From NCBI RefSeq assembly GCF_963576675.1, contig NC_088911.1, positions 131,629,929-131,693,928 on the forward strand: DNA of 64,000 bases, read 5' to 3'. Both the position numbers and the translations under genes were made by a program. Source of the DNA: Euphorbia lathyris (taxonomy: Eukaryota; Streptophyta; Magnoliopsida; Malpighiales; Euphorbiaceae). Under the pieces are notes generated by a model. It had not been told where the DNA came from. It searched no databases and saw only the letters and a program-made list of their open reading frames with translations. Of the stretch, positions 20,397-35,475 are shown piece after piece (position 1 is the stretch's first letter; each line of letters starts with the position of its first letter).

Positions 20397-23192
20397 ATGC
20401 AGTTATGGCATAAGAGATTAGGACATATGTCTGTGGAGAAATTGTCTCATGTTTTTCAATTTGTTGATCCTCAATGTTTTAGTCAGTGTGATGTTTGTTT
20501 AAGGGCTAAACAAACAAGGATGCCATTTTGTAATAGCACAGTGAAGTCAATAAATGCTTTTGATTTGTTACATCTTGATTGTTGGGGGCCTTATAAACAG
20601 GTATCCTTAAGCGGTGACAGATATATATTGACTATTGTGGATGATCATAGTAGGGCAATGTGGACAATTTTGTTCAAACACAAGGATCAAGTGAGTGTGT
20701 TAATTGACAATTTCTTGATCATGATCAACACACAATTTCAGAAAACAGTCAAATGCATAAGAACTGATAATGGTACAGAATTTATAAGTCAAGCAACCCA
20801 ATCAGTACTACACAAAAATGGAGTTCTACATCAAAAATCTTGTGTATACACACCTCAGCAAAACGGAGTGGTAGAGAGGAGACATAAAAGTTTGACATCT
20901 GTTGCAAGGGCATTATTGAAAGAGAGTGCTTTACCAACCAGGTTTTGGGGGGAGGCTATGTTACATGCCACAACACTGCTCAACATATCCCCTACCAAGG
21001 TTTTGAATTGGAAATCACCATTCCAGGTTTTGTATGGCAAAGAGCCAAATTATGCTGATCTTAAGATTTTTGCCTGCAAAGGATATGTGCTCAATGTAAA
21101 TCCAAACAAGGGGAAATTTGATGATAGATCAATACCTTGTATATATCTGGGGTATTCTACAGGACAGAAGGGATGGAAGATGTATAATCCAATCACAAAC
21201 AAATTGTGCACATCCAGGGATGTGAAGTTTAATGAAGCATGTTTTCCCTATGCAACTAACATTTCCATTTTGCAGGATACTCCCACATCCATGCAGACAA
21301 TTCAATCACCTTTAATAAGAGTTAAACCAGGTGTTGTTCCAGATGATGATGACGTTCAACATCACCATGCAACACCAAATATATTATCAGAATCTTCTGA
21401 TAATAATCAACTTTCAGAGGCAGTTGATGAGATAGATCGTATGGAGGAACACGATGTGCACAATTCTGAAACAGAAAGAATTAATGCATCAAATAATACA
21501 CAAGGTAGAAGATCTATTAGGCAGCACTCTCAACCTATCTGGATGAAGGACTTCGTGGTTAATCATGTATCACATGAAGGGCAAAGTTCCTTATTAATGA
21601 GTACAACACAGTCTGCTTATTTGGCTGAATTACATAAGGAACATGAGCCTAAAAACTATGTTGAAGCAAAAGGGAATCCTAAATGGGAACAAGCAATGGC
21701 TAAAGAGATAGCGGCATTAGAAAAAAATAAAACATGGAAATTAGTTCCACTTCCAGAAGGGAAGATGACCATTACCTCAAGATGGATTTTTAAAGTGAAA
21801 TATGATGCAGATGGAACTGTTTCCAGGTATAAAGCCAGACTTGTGGCTAGGGGTTACAACCAGAGGTTTGGAATAGATTATCATGACAGTTATTCTCCAA
21901 TGACAAAAGTCACAACTGTCAGAGTATTTCTTGCAGTGGCTACTTCAAACAATTGGCCAATTCAGCAAATTGATATAAACAAGGCATACTTGCATGGTTT
22001 TATTGAGGAAGAACTTTATATGGAAGCACCAGAAGGATATGACAGTCAGGGTATGGTGTGCAAATTGGAGAAATCTTTGTATGGCCTCAAGCAAGCTGGA
22101 AGGCAGTGGAATAAGGCCTTCACGGACAAGCTTTTACAATTGGGGTATGTGAAATCTATTCATGACTATTGTTTGTTCACAAAACGAACAACAGACAATC
22201 ATTTCGTAGCTTTAATAGTTTATGTTGATGATGTTTTAATCACTGGCACTTCAATGAAGCTAATCGATGAAACTAAAAAGGCACTGGATGAATCCTTTAC
22301 TATAAAGGATATGGGAGAAGTAAAATTCTTTCTTGGAATTGAGCTAGCTAGATCAGACAAGGGGCTCATGATTTCACAATCTAAGTACATAAAAGACTTG
22401 ATTGAAGACACAGGAATGAACAAAGCTAATAGTGTGAGCAGTCCTTTTCAGAGTGGAATTAAGCTGGAAGATGGATCTCCTCCATGTCATGAGCCAGAAA
22501 GATTCAGAAGGCTTGTTGGTAGATTACTATATCTGGGTTTCACTAGACCAGATATAGCATATGCTACACAACAATTATCTCAGTATATGAATGCTCCAAC
22601 AACCTTGCAAATGGAAGCAGCAATGCACGTGGTCCGATATTTAAAAGGTTCAATTTATACAGGGTTGTTTTACAAGAGTGATGGTGATTTGACACACATG
22701 GAGGCTTATTGTGACTCTGATTGGGGAAGATGCAAACTGACACGAAAGTCTGTGACAGGGTATTGTGTACTTATTGGTCAGAATTTAGTTTCATGGAAGT
22801 CCAAAAAGCAGCGCACAGTGAGCAAAAGTTCTGCAGAAGCGGAATATAGAGCCTTGTCCACTGCATCATGTGAGCTCAAGTGGTTATCATATTTGCTGAA
22901 TGAATTTCAGTATCAACCACAGCCGCCTATCCTTTTATTCTGTGATAACCAAGCCGCAATACATATAGCAGCCAACCCTGTGTTCCATGAACAGATGAAA
23001 CATGTAGAGATTGACTGTCACATAGTCAGGCAACACATGGAATCAGGTTTTATAAGTACACCTTATGTCAGTACATCACAACAGTTAGCGGATTTGTTAA
23101 CAAAGCCTTTGACAGGTGCTCAAATGGCATCATCATTACATAGAATGCAGTTGTACACTTATGAAGTTGCAGCAGAAGCAAACTGCATATGA
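20397..23192 (+). CDS. Copia integrase, reverse transcriptase and RNase H (931 codons)
   Basis: A long intact frame. A GAG-pre-integrase zinc domain (LWHKRLGHMS...CDVCLRAKQ) covers residues 3-45. The integrase core has Asp in LDCWGP (about 62), Asp in RTDNGTEF (about 124) and Glu in QNGVVERRHK (about 160). The copia RT follows, with YVDD at about 609-612 (bases 22221-22232). RNase H has CDSDWG (about 771) and SKSSAEAEYRALS. It ends with the conserved LADLLTKPL region. It is out of frame with the upstream protease region, so the annotated ATG is only the first in this frame and not a natural polyprotein start. Confidence 0.92.
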   Translation: MQLWHKRLGHMSVEKLSHVFQFVDPQCFSQCDVCLRAKQTRMPFCNSTVKSINAFDLLHLDCWGPYKQVSLSGDRYILTIVDDHSRAMWTILFKHKDQVSVLIDNFLIMINTQFQKTVKCIRTDNGTEFISQATQSVLHKNGVLHQKSCVYTPQQNGVVERRHKSLTSVARALLKESALPTRFWGEAMLHATTLLNISPTKVLNWKSPFQVLYGKEPNYADLKIFACKGYVLNVNPNKGKFDDRSIPCIYLGYSTGQKGWKMYNPITNKLCTSRDVKFNEACFPYATNISILQDTPTSMQTIQSPLIRVKPGVVPDDDDVQHHHATPNILSESSDNNQLSEAVDEIDRMEEHDVHNSETERINASNNTQGRRSIRQHSQPIWMKDFVVNHVSHEGQSSLLMSTTQSAYLAELHKEHEPKNYVEAKGNPKWEQAMAKEIAALEKNKTWKLVPLPEGKMTITSRWIFKVKYDADGTVSRYKARLVARGYNQRFGIDYHDSYSPMTKVTTVRVFLAVATSNNWPIQQIDINKAYLHGFIEEELYMEAPEGYDSQGMVCKLEKSLYGLKQAGRQWNKAFTDKLLQLGYVKSIHDYCLFTKRTTDNHFVALIVYVDDVLITGTSMKLIDETKKALDESFTIKDMGEVKFFLGIELARSDKGLMISQSKYIKDLIEDTGMNKANSVSSPFQSGIKLEDGSPPCHEPERFRRLVGRLLYLGFTRPDIAYATQQLSQYMNAPTTLQMEAAMHVVRYLKGSIYTGLFYKSDGDLTHMEAYCDSDWGRCKLTRKSVTGYCVLIGQNLVSWKSKKQRTVSKSSAEAEYRALSTASCELKWLSYLLNEFQYQPQPPILLFCDNQAAIHIAANPVFHEQMKHVEIDCHIVRQHMESGFISTPYVSTSQQLADLLTKPLTGAQMASSLHRMQLYTYEVAAEANCI

Positions 23193-23227
23193 AATTCAAA
23201 GTGATCAAGTTGAAAATTGTCAAGTAT

Positions 23228-23245
23228 TTCAACTTGAGGGAGGAC
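23228..23245 (+). other. Polypurine tract of the copia element
   Basis: AACTTGAGGGAGGAC lies directly before the 3' LTR at 23246. This purine-rich stretch primes plus-strand synthesis in LTR elements. Confidence 0.75.
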
Positions 23246-23429
23246 TGTTGAATTACATACTGATATATTCAGTTAGTAATATGCAGAAATAAATGGGGGT
23301 ATTATTGTCATTGTATGAAAGTCAAGTTGCTAGGTTTAGCATATAAATACTTGTAATCTCTGTTTTCAATTGATTCAATAATAGAAATCCTTTCTCTTCT
23401 TTTCTATCTCAATTCATAGAAAGTTAATA
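23246..23429 (+). repeat. 3' LTR of the copia element
   Basis: 184 bp and, by eye, identical to the 5' LTR. Followed by the ATTTG target duplication. Confidence 0.92.
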
Positions 23430-23434
23430 ATTTG

Positions 23435-24240
23435 ACCTTACGAGAACATACTGAATACAGTTTGGCTCATTTGCTTCATATTCTCCATGAAACTGTTTAA
23501 CTACCAATTGCGAATCAAAACTTTCTAAAAGAAAATGAGGTTGGAGAGAGTTGAACCATCTCATCTACCTTTAAACATTGAAATAATATCACATAGAGTC
23601 AATATATACTAATTTTAGGGGGCTACAGATGACAAATCGACCAGTACTCAAGGGCGGAGCCGGTGGCCGGGGGGCTCCGGCCTCCCCAAGCCCTGGGCTA
23701 GCTCCACCCCTGCCTACTAAGATCCGCGCGGATTCCTCCGATTAATTCCTTGTTTAACATTTATTTTTATTTTATCTTTTTTCTATATATTTTTTGTGAT
23801 TCTTTTTAGAGTTAGTAGGTTAGGTCAATTTTATTTCATCTTTTTTCTATACATTTTTTATGATTCTTTTTAAAGTTATTAGATTAGGTTAATTTCATTT
23901 TCCTTTCCACCCTCAACTCAAATTTAATCTTATTCTTTATCATTGTACAATGTCAAATGCTAAGAAGATAGAGAAAAAATAGAATAAAAAACATAATGAA
24001 ATGGAGAATGAGAATCCCTGCATGGATGGAGATTCCTCACGAGGCTGGGACAGGGATAAGATTTTCATTGTTTAAGTTTCGGGGTCGAAGAATCCCTAAT
24101 AGGTTAGGGAGCCAGCATAAGGAAAGTAATCCCCATCCGTCCCGCCCCATTACATCCCTATTAACACTATTACATCTCCACTCCTTATCGTATTTGGCAC
24201 TCTGTCAACGAACAACTTCCATGTATGCTCATTTCTTTCC
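23435..24240. other. Spacer with a short GC-rich hairpin-like block
   Basis: Mostly AT-rich. Bases 23644-23712 are very GC-rich with inverted motifs (GGGCGGAGCCGG, GGGGGGCTCCGGCC, CCCTGGGCTAGCTCC), like the end of a small DNA element, but I could not find its partner end. No supported gene. Confidence 0.35.
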
Positions 24241-24244
24241 TTTA

Positions 24245-25160
24245 GAATAAAGTCACCTTAGGCTTGTCCTTTGATTGTTTGCCTAGGCTCAAAACTGATG
24301 TTATATTTTCCCAACTCAATATCCCATTTAGTAAGACGTCTAGAACACTCGGGATTCTATAGTATTTATTGTACATGTTGATTAGTCAAAACCCCTATTG
24401 ATTGAATAAGTTTGGAAATGGAGTCTTAATTTTTGGGATGTTGTTGCTAGTGTAAGTGCAAGTTGTTAGCAAAAGGGTATCGAGGTTCCTCAGTACTTTA
24501 CTAACGTAATAGAAAAGTTTATCAATTGTTCCTTCTCTTCTCAATAAGACTGCACTTAGGGCCAATTTTTTACGCCTGAGTATACAAATAACGACTTCAC
24601 TAACTCTACCATGGTCAAAAGGGGTGTTTCCTTCAGTAGTTGTAAATACTTCACTTATTTTACAGTTTCGTCTCTCATAACCTTCCAAGTTGCTAGGATA
24701 AGGATTTGATATTTCATTTGCCCGTGATTGATCTTCAAAACGTATTCTTATGTTTTGGAAATTCAGAGGGAGCCCACTATGATGAAATGTTAATTTTGTT
24801 GAACAAAAAGCATCAATTCTTCTAGCTTGCTATTATTTTCATCGAACTTCTTTTTCAGAGCTTTGTATTCGGTTGAGGGAAGGCTAGGTGGAACATTTCC
24901 TGATGTTCCAAGTTGGTCTCAACTTGTATCATGTTGTGTATTCCCTTCATCTAGATTAAAGGTCATCGGAGAGTGTTGAACTTAAGATTTATTTGGATTA
25001 AGAAAAGAGAGGCAAAATGATGGCTTTATGATCGTTTTCCTATAGATGGCGTCCAACTGTTGTAGGCTATTTAGTAGAATTTGTAAAGGGAAGATTGATA
25101 GTTGAAAGCTTGACGAGCTCAAAGATAAACGTTTTAATCTTGAGATGGACAGTTGTTGTT
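24245..25160 (-). pseudogene. Decayed Ty3/gypsy pol remnant
   Basis: On the - strand, a 97-codon frame (24688-24395) contains LSAVLLRREG...KLFYYVSKVLRN. It resembles the gypsy RNase H pattern in which an acidic or glycine-rich loop is followed by YYVSKAL. Neighbouring sequence to 24245 resembles the following RNase H part but is broken. Right of it, the phrase AGATGGCGTCCAACTGTTG near 25045 recalls LTR-proximal sequence of Tat-type elements. Heavily mutated, with limits approximate. Confidence 0.4.
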
Positions 25161-25847
25161 CCTCAAAAATGATGGTTGACTTTCCATATCTTCCTTAGTG
25201 GATGTATCTATTACATTATGGGAATTATGTTCTTCTCGCAAACACTTTAATGCTAAAGTCATTAAATCTAGTAATTACGTAGTTCTCATTTTCTTTCTCA
25301 AAATCCAACTCAATAACATTAAATGGGCAACTATTATAGCCTTAGATATAACAGTTACCTTGATCTTTAGAATTATCATGAGAATCATTTTTCACGTCTT
25401 TAAACGTGGTTAGAGTTAAAGAATTATCACTAACTACTAAGTGTGAGATGGATGGTTAGTTATGTAAATTACAATGACATTTACATTAATGTCTAAAATA
25501 TTTATTTATCAAAATGTCAATATATAAGTTTATCAAATATAAGTTAATCCATTGTTCAAAACCAAGGCCGTCTAGGCATTTGAAATAGAGAATTCGCTCC
25601 GATTTTCTCTGATTAGTCTCTCTAAACATTTTTTGGCTCCTAGCCGATTTTTATCCACTTAGGTTCCGCCTTGGCCGCCTTAGGCGACGCCTAAGCGAAA
25701 ACATTTTTTTATTGTGAATTTACTTTTTACTTTATTATAATTCATTTTTGAATTGTTTCTATAATATTGTTGTTGAAATGTTGATGTTTACATTACAAAT
25801 ATATCTGTTTTTCTATATTAAATAATTTTATGTTATTATTGTTAGAT
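25161..25847. other. AT-rich spacer
   Basis: No supported gene. A short block near 25560-25695 has repeated motifs (CCAAGGCCGTCTAGGC, CTTGGCCGCCTTAGGCGACG) that look like the end of an unidentified repeat. Confidence 0.4.
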
Positions 25848-26690
25848 AGTATAATATATATATTTTTTTGTTAGAAACAGGAAAGAAAACAAACCAACAC
25901 CGAGACAAAAGCTAACCCCAACTCTGTCCTCTAAAAGGAGAGAAGAAAGATAGATAGGAGGATCAGAAAGGGTGGAAACACCTAACATCCCCTCGTGCCC
26001 AGCCGCCACCAAGCGATCCGCAATTCGATTTTGTTCTCTGTAGATGTGGCTGAACTCTAAGGACTCAAAGGAGGAGCCAAGACTTCTTATTGCTTTGATA
26101 AGGTTCTGGCTACTAAGACAAAAAGCATGATTATTAGAGATCATACTAATAGCCTCCATATTATCAGACTCCACAGCAAGCCTTTTAATACCCAGATTTC
26201 TGGCAAGCTTGACTCCAGAAAGAATACCCCAAAGTTCCGCTGAAAAGGATGAGCCCAAACCCAGGTTATGGGTGAATCCAAACAACCAGGCACCTCCCGC
26301 GTCCCTGAGCACGCCTCCAGCCGCGATCTTTCCATTGTTGAGACATGAGCCATCCGTGTTCAACTTAACCACCCCATCCTTCGGCCTACACGAGTTGAAC
26401 CTCTTTATTCTGGGTAGAATTGGCAAAGGGGTCCCCTTTGAAGCTCCCCGTAATGGTAAGGAGCTTTTTAGAGAAGAACTCGGGTAAGTTCTGAATAAAA
26501 ACAGTCTTCTCACTAAAGATCTCCTCGTTTCTCCACTTCCAAAGGTGGTGGCAGATAATAGCAAATAAAATGTCTCCCTGCTCCATGCTAGCCATTAACC
26601 TACCTTTAACCCCATTGGAGAACCAGTCATTCTCAGAGTAGGCAAAGAAGGAGGGAAGAATGTGGTACGGAAAGACAGTATAATATATAT
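25848..26690 (-). mobile_element. 5'-truncated LINE (non-LTR) insertion with RNase H-like 3' end
   Basis: Flanked by AGTATAATATATAT on both sides (25848-25861 and 26677-26690), the long duplication typical of target-primed reverse transcription. A T run at the left edge (25862-25869) is the poly(A) tail of a - strand insert. The - strand frame (26564-25842) holds an RNase H-like domain: KLNTDGSC with the first Asp, SAELWGILSGVKLA with Glu, and AVESDN with Asp. Catalytic-type residues are therefore retained. The upstream piece (26595-26386) in another frame reads like the end of the LINE RT ORF. The insert is dead for lack of RT. Confidence 0.75.
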
Positions 26691-30511
<3,821 letters not shown>

Positions 30512-31536
30512 GAAGCACTGAAACTTCTAGGAGGTTCATGTACTAGTGTCGGACACTTCGACACTCCGGGGACACGAGCCTGACACTCCAAAATAAGTGT
30601 CCCCTCTTTTTCATTTCTTTTTTAACGGGACACTTCCGGAACATTTCCGAGACATGGATTCTAAGTTAATTAAGTAGAATATAGGGGTATTTTTTTTAAT
30701 AATCTTACAAAAAAGATGAGTTGAGATATACAAAAATAAAATGGAATGACCCTAATAAAAGATAAAGAAATCAAAATCTAATGAAAAGAATATGACAGTC
30801 GGCCTCTTTTTTGTAGTTTAAATAGTATGAGTATTAATTTTTTTTTATGAATTAATCACTTATTATTGATGTTATTTATGGTTTATAATGACTAGTGAAT
30901 GTTATTTATGGTGTGTTCCCGTCTACTCATGTCTCGTATTTTTAAAAATGTCGTTTGCCGCATATGCACCCGCACTCATACTTGAGAACTTGTAATGGTG
31001 TTTCCTAGGTATGAATTTAATCTTGTTTGCAAATCTTATGTCTCTTTAATTTTGTTTTACCATAGAAAAAGGAAAGCATCGTAAGCCTTTAATCTGTTCG
31101 GTTTTTATTGATTGAGTTCCTGGTTTTTTAATTTGACACATTGAGTTCTTATGAACACACGCATATTAAGCCTATGTTTGCCAAATTAGTTAGATTTGAA
31201 TATCTAATTCAGTTAAAAGATCGTTATTCAGTTAAAAGATCGTTACTCATGTCATCGATATGTGAAGTTGTATTTTCAACCTGTTGGAAATATGGTCCCT
31301 GCAGTTTCTTTTATGAGTACATCAACATAAATAAAGTTACTCTTAATAATGCAAATTTTGAATGAAAGTGAAATAAATAAACGACTTAATAACTGAGTTA
31401 TATATTTAAAACTATTTTTCTCAACAAACTATTTTTCTCACTGTTAAAGGCTTAATGTGTACAATTATAATTGATCAAAGGCTTAATATGTCAAATTGAA
31501 AAAATTAGGGACCTTAAATGTTCTTTTTCCTTATTA
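30512..31536. other. 3' flank of CPOX and spacer
   Basis: Probable 3' untranslated region and intergenic DNA. Bases 30545-30660 repeat the motif GACACT and related variants (GGACACTTCGACACTCC, GACACTTCCGGAAC), but no element could be delimited. No supported gene. Confidence 0.4.
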
Positions 31537-31808
31537 TCTATATATAATATAAAACAGTAACGATGGAACTGAGGTGTCACTTCCTCCTTTTTTACTGATA
31601 AAAAATATAATATAATACATAATATTTTAATTTTAATTATATTATTATATTTATTTATAAAAGATTATTTAAAGTAAATGTGAAAATAAAATAATAATAT
31701 TTAATTTATATAGCACCTTTATATCATTAATTGTAATTATTAGATTATATTTTTATTAATATTTATATATTAAGATGAATCCGTGCATCGCACGGGGTAA
31801 AAACTAGT
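31537..31808 (+). mobile_element. Mini-Helitron (272 bp)
   Basis: Starts TCTATATATAATATAAAA and ends with a short hairpin (CCGTGCATCGCACGGGG, 31782-31798) followed by AAAAACTAG, the CTAG-type end of plant Helitrons. It lies between A and T with no target duplication, as expected for Helitron insertion. Non-coding, so it depends on an autonomous helper elsewhere. Confidence 0.75.
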
Positions 31809-31879
31809 TACTACCTATATCGTTTCGCAAGTGTTTTTGTAGATGTAGTAAGCATTAAGCAACTTAGTCACATGTAAAC

Positions 31880-32645
31880 GGGTTAATTATTAATCTAGCC
31901 CATTTGAAATGGTTCATTAACATATTTGACATATTTCTCTTTCATTTTACAGATCTAAACATTTTCATCCACTTTGGACAAGAATACTCTTATTTTAATT
32001 CACTTTCTTCCCCAGACTCTCAAACGTCTTCTTCACCCTCTCTTTGTTTCATCTTATCTTTTTCACTCCCTTCTCCATCTTCTTTGTTCTTCATTTTACA
32101 TACACATTATTCAAGTACGCGGTTCGTTAATTGAATGCTTTCTCGTTGAATTCGTAATTTCCAATTTCTTCCATTTTTGGCATATCGGTAGTTGCTCCTC
32201 TCACATTTACGATGAAAGATGTTGCATTTGTGACAACAGTTGTTGCATTTGCGACAAAATTGCTCCTGTCTCATTTGCGACAATAGTTGCTCCTGTAGCA
32301 AATTCAACAACTTTCGTCGCAAATGGGACAGGAGCAATTATCAGTGAGACAAAAATAGAGCAAATCGGAAATGACGGGTTCAACGAAAAACATTCAACTA
32401 ATCAACTGCGTACTTGAATAATATGTATGTAAATGAAGAAAGAATACTTACATGAATTTGAATAGTGTATGGATATGCTTTGATCTTGGGTTGAATTATT
32501 GAATTTTGTTGTAAGAATTGGAAAGAAATGAAAAGGAGAAAGAGGTTGGGGGAGGTTAGGGTATTTTTGTCCAGAATGAATGAAAGTGTCTAATTTGGTA
32601 AATGAAAGGGAAATATATTAATGGGCTAGATTAGTAATTAATCAT
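31880..32645. mobile_element. Long-hairpin DNA element (766 bp), 8 bp target duplication
   Basis: Flanks at 31872-31879 and 32646-32653 are both ATGTAAAC. Inverted ends share TTAATTATTAATCTAGCCCA-type sequence, and inner arms again match (TTATTCAAGTACGC against the complement of GCGTACTTGAATAA). At the centre, TTGCTCCTGTCTCATTTGCG pairs with the complement of CGCAAATGGGACAGGAGCAA. The whole element could fold into one long hairpin. No transposase; the 147-codon frame inside (31974-32417) is a by-product of the arms. Confidence 0.7.
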
Positions 32646-32653
32646 ATGTAAAC

Positions 32654-33630
32654 TTACTAATCACACAAGGTAGTAGAAGATTTGGTTGTATCCTTAGCAA
32701 ATGTTTTCCATTTTAATTGTTGTATAATGGTAGTTTTGTTTTTTGATAGGTGAACTAAATCATAGTCCTTAGGGATGATAACTTGTCGTGCCCATAATTT
32801 ATATCTTCTTGACTTGCCCGACCATTTAATGATCCCAACAGAATTTAGAGAAGCTCTTAGCTGGTTCAAATACTACAATATAGACAATATTCTTTTTTAG
32901 ACGAATTCTTAAATGCTTGTTGAAGCGTTCCACAATAACTTCATTTGACTCGTATGTTGGGATCATGTTAGACAATCGTAGGTCACTGTTAAATCTTTTA
33001 GATCGTATAGTGTTTCTTTTATGAGGATATTAGCGAATTGGGTTGCCCACTGTCTATCTAGAGCAGCCTATTCTTAGGCTGGTTCTTGGGACTGAGTGGA
33101 TTCTCCATGTTCTTTTATTTTTTATATACTTCTTTTGGATCATTAATGAAGGTTATTCTGTTTTGTTTTTTTAAAAAAAAAATCAAATTTTTTTTATCAA
33201 TAATTATTGTTTTTAAAATTAATGTATAATTATTTAAAATTGAATAAAGATAAAAGAAAGAACCTTCCAAAGCACAACTTCATATAAGATTTTAACAAAG
33301 CACAACTCCTTTTAAGATACATTAGATAGAACCTTGCAGAAAGGTCAGGCTATCTACACATAAAGTAGAAGTCTGCTTGCCGAGCAGAGAACTCATCCTT
33401 AAAGAACAACCTAATAGAACTTGAGAACGATTGAACTGTTACCAAAAGCTTTATATCGTAGACTCGAGAAAGTTCACTGAACTAAAAATCTAGTAAAAGC
33501 GTGAGATCTCAAATTTCAAACACCATAGACATTCTTAGTCTGGGCCTCATTCTCCTTTCTTCAGTTTAGGGCTTCTCCCACCACAAAGCAGTGAATTGCG
33601 AAAAGAGAAAAAAAATTGAGCAAGCCTCTA
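32654..33630. other. Spacer, nothing recognised
   Basis: No supported gene. Fragments near 32900-33050 and 33560-33630 may belong to the decayed gypsy element to the right, but I cannot show it. Confidence 0.35.
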
Positions 33631-33639
33631 GTGTTGGTG

Positions 33640-34800
33640 CCGCGCGAAGGATAAAGTGCCACTTAAGTTCTATCTTTCAGCCGCCAACGATTCTATAGGA
33701 TGTCTTTTAGCACACACTACTTCAGTCTGCCCATCCGTTTGTGGGTGGTAGGTACTGCTAAAATTCAATTGTGTGTTCACCATCTTCCACAGGATACACC
33801 AAAAATGGATAAGAAACCTAGTATCTCAATCAAACACAATATACACTGGCATTCTATATAGTCTATAAACTTCTTTATATAATAACTGAGCAACCCGAAC
33901 ATTACCTATGATTTTCTTATATGGAATAAAGTGCACCATTTTATAAAATCGATCAACTACCACATAAATAGAATCATTACCTCGATGTGTACGCAATAAT
34001 CCAAGCACAAAATCCATAATAATGTCCACCCATGGTTATGATGGAACCGGTAATGGCATATATAAGCCTGCATTTGTTGTTCTTCCTTTAGAGACTTAGC
34101 AGAACCGACACTGTTGCACTAGTTTCTCAATATCCTTTCGAATAACATCCCAAACGTAATTAGATTGCACCAACTGCAAAGTCTAGTCTCTACCCACATG
34201 CCCTTCACCATGCAGCTCCTTAATAAGCTTCACCCACAATCTACAATATGGAATATATAGTTGTTTTCCCTTGAACAGAAATCCATCATGCAAATGGAAG
34301 TTTATCCTTTTTTCTACTTGAACCTTTGCCAATATACTAGAAAATAGGGACCAGTTTCAAGTAATTCAGCAAAAGAATCAAAACTAAGTACCTTTATAGA
34401 GAGTCGAGTTAATTTCCCATTTCGCCTTCTCAAAGCATCAGCCACCCCGTTAGTTGCCCATGACTTATGTTTCACCATGAAAGTGAACCGATGAAGGTAA
34501 GCAACCCAAGTTGCATGCTTAGCAAAAACTTTATCTGAATATGCAAATGCTTCAAAGCCTCATGATATGTATACAAGATAAACTCCCACTGAAACAAGTA
34601 ATGTGGACAATGTTTAATAGCCTGAACCATAAATAGAATTCAACATCATAAGTGATATATTAACACAACTTGGCACCTGATGACTTATCACTGAAATACA
34701 TCATTGGCCTGCTATTTTGACTCAAAACATCCTTATTTTCCATTTTGGAAGCATCAAAATGTAACTCAAAAGGTTGATGGAAATCTGGCAATACTGGAAT
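33640..34800 (-). pseudogene. Decayed Ty3/gypsy integrase region
   Basis: The - strand frame 34029-33826 reads MDIIMDFVLGLLRTHRGNDS, then a VVDRF block and PVYIVFD. This matches the first half of the gypsy integrase core (MDFV.GLP...GNDSI.VVVDR...IVSD), including the two catalytic-type Asp positions. Neighbouring DNA to 34800 looks like the preceding zinc domain and RNase H part but is broken by stops. No LTRs found nearby. Old insertion. Confidence 0.55.
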
Positions 34801-34805
34801 CCAGA

Positions 34806-35475
34806 CTAACGCATCAGAATTCAAAAAAGGTCATTACTAATAGTTGAATCGCGTATTATTGCCTATCAATAACCTTAAAAATTTAGAGAAGTTTGGAAAA
34901 TAGAAAATGTTCTAGTAAAATATCAAAAACTGCCCCCTTACAACCAAGAATAATGTTTTAAATAGTAAAATCCTAAAACAAAATCCTAAACCGAAAAGGA
35001 AAGACTAAAAAATATTATAAAGCAATTACTTTATTTCTTAGGAGTTTGTTTTATCTCATTATTTCTATGTACGTCTTCTCTTATAGACACCAGAATCCAA
35101 ATTGACGCAGCAAAATCCAAAAAAGTTTGTTACTAATTGTTGAATCACACACGATTCTCTATCAATAACCTTCAAAATTTAGATAATTTTGAAAATAGAA
35201 AACATTTTATTAAAATATAAAAAAACCGGTCCTGAGGGCGGGTCTTGGCGTAACGGTAAAACGTTGTTGTCGTGTGACCGAAGGTCACGGGTTCGAGTCT
35301 TAGGAGCGGTCACGGGTTCGACTCTTGCCAAAAGAAAAAATACAAGGGAAGCCTTGCCCCCAGTACACCCTTGTGGTAAGCGAGGACGTGTAATGCACCG
35401 CACCGAAACAAAATCCTAAACAGAAAAGGAAAGATTAAAACATAATCTAAGGCAATTACATTATTCCTTAGGAGT
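34806..35475 (+). repeat. Direct duplication, second copy holding a SINE
   Basis: About 34815-35055 and 35105-35475 are two diverged copies. Shared landmarks are TATCAATAACCTT, AAAATTTAGA, GGAAAATAGAAAA and, after the insert, AAAATCCTAAAC, AAAAGGAAAGA and CTTAGGAGTTT. The second copy is longer because a SINE lies between its halves. Confidence 0.7.
35229..35411 (+). mobile_element. tRNA-derived SINE, well preserved
   Basis: The head carries a Pol III box A (TGGCGTAACGG, 35246-35256) and box B (GGTTCGAGTC, 35290-35299). The box-B segment is repeated (CACGGGTTCGACTC, 35311-35324). The body includes GCCTTGCCCCCAGTACACCC and TGTGGTAAGCGAGGACG. The duplicated sequence around it shows it as a clean insertion relative to the copy at 34815-35055. 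Open frames crossing it are not genes. Confidence 0.75.

Larger units (their letters stand above)
18436..23434 (+). mobile_element. Ty1/copia LTR retrotransposon, recent insertion, defective
   Basis: Complete structure: target duplication ATTTG (18436-18440 and 23430-23434), 5' LTR, primer-binding site, gag-protease, integrase-RT-RNase H, purine tract, 3' LTR. The two 184 bp LTRs look identical base for base, so insertion was recent on an evolutionary scale. Yet gag-pol is broken by at least three frame changes, so this copy should not make its own full polyprotein. Domain order (integrase before RT) defines copia. Lineage within copia not assigned. Confidence 0.93.

Noticed and set aside
31974..32417. 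147-codon frame inside the hairpin element
   Set aside because: It spans both arms of an inverted repeat, with Cys/Ser/Thr-rich repeats from the GTTGCTCC-type units. Not protein-like.
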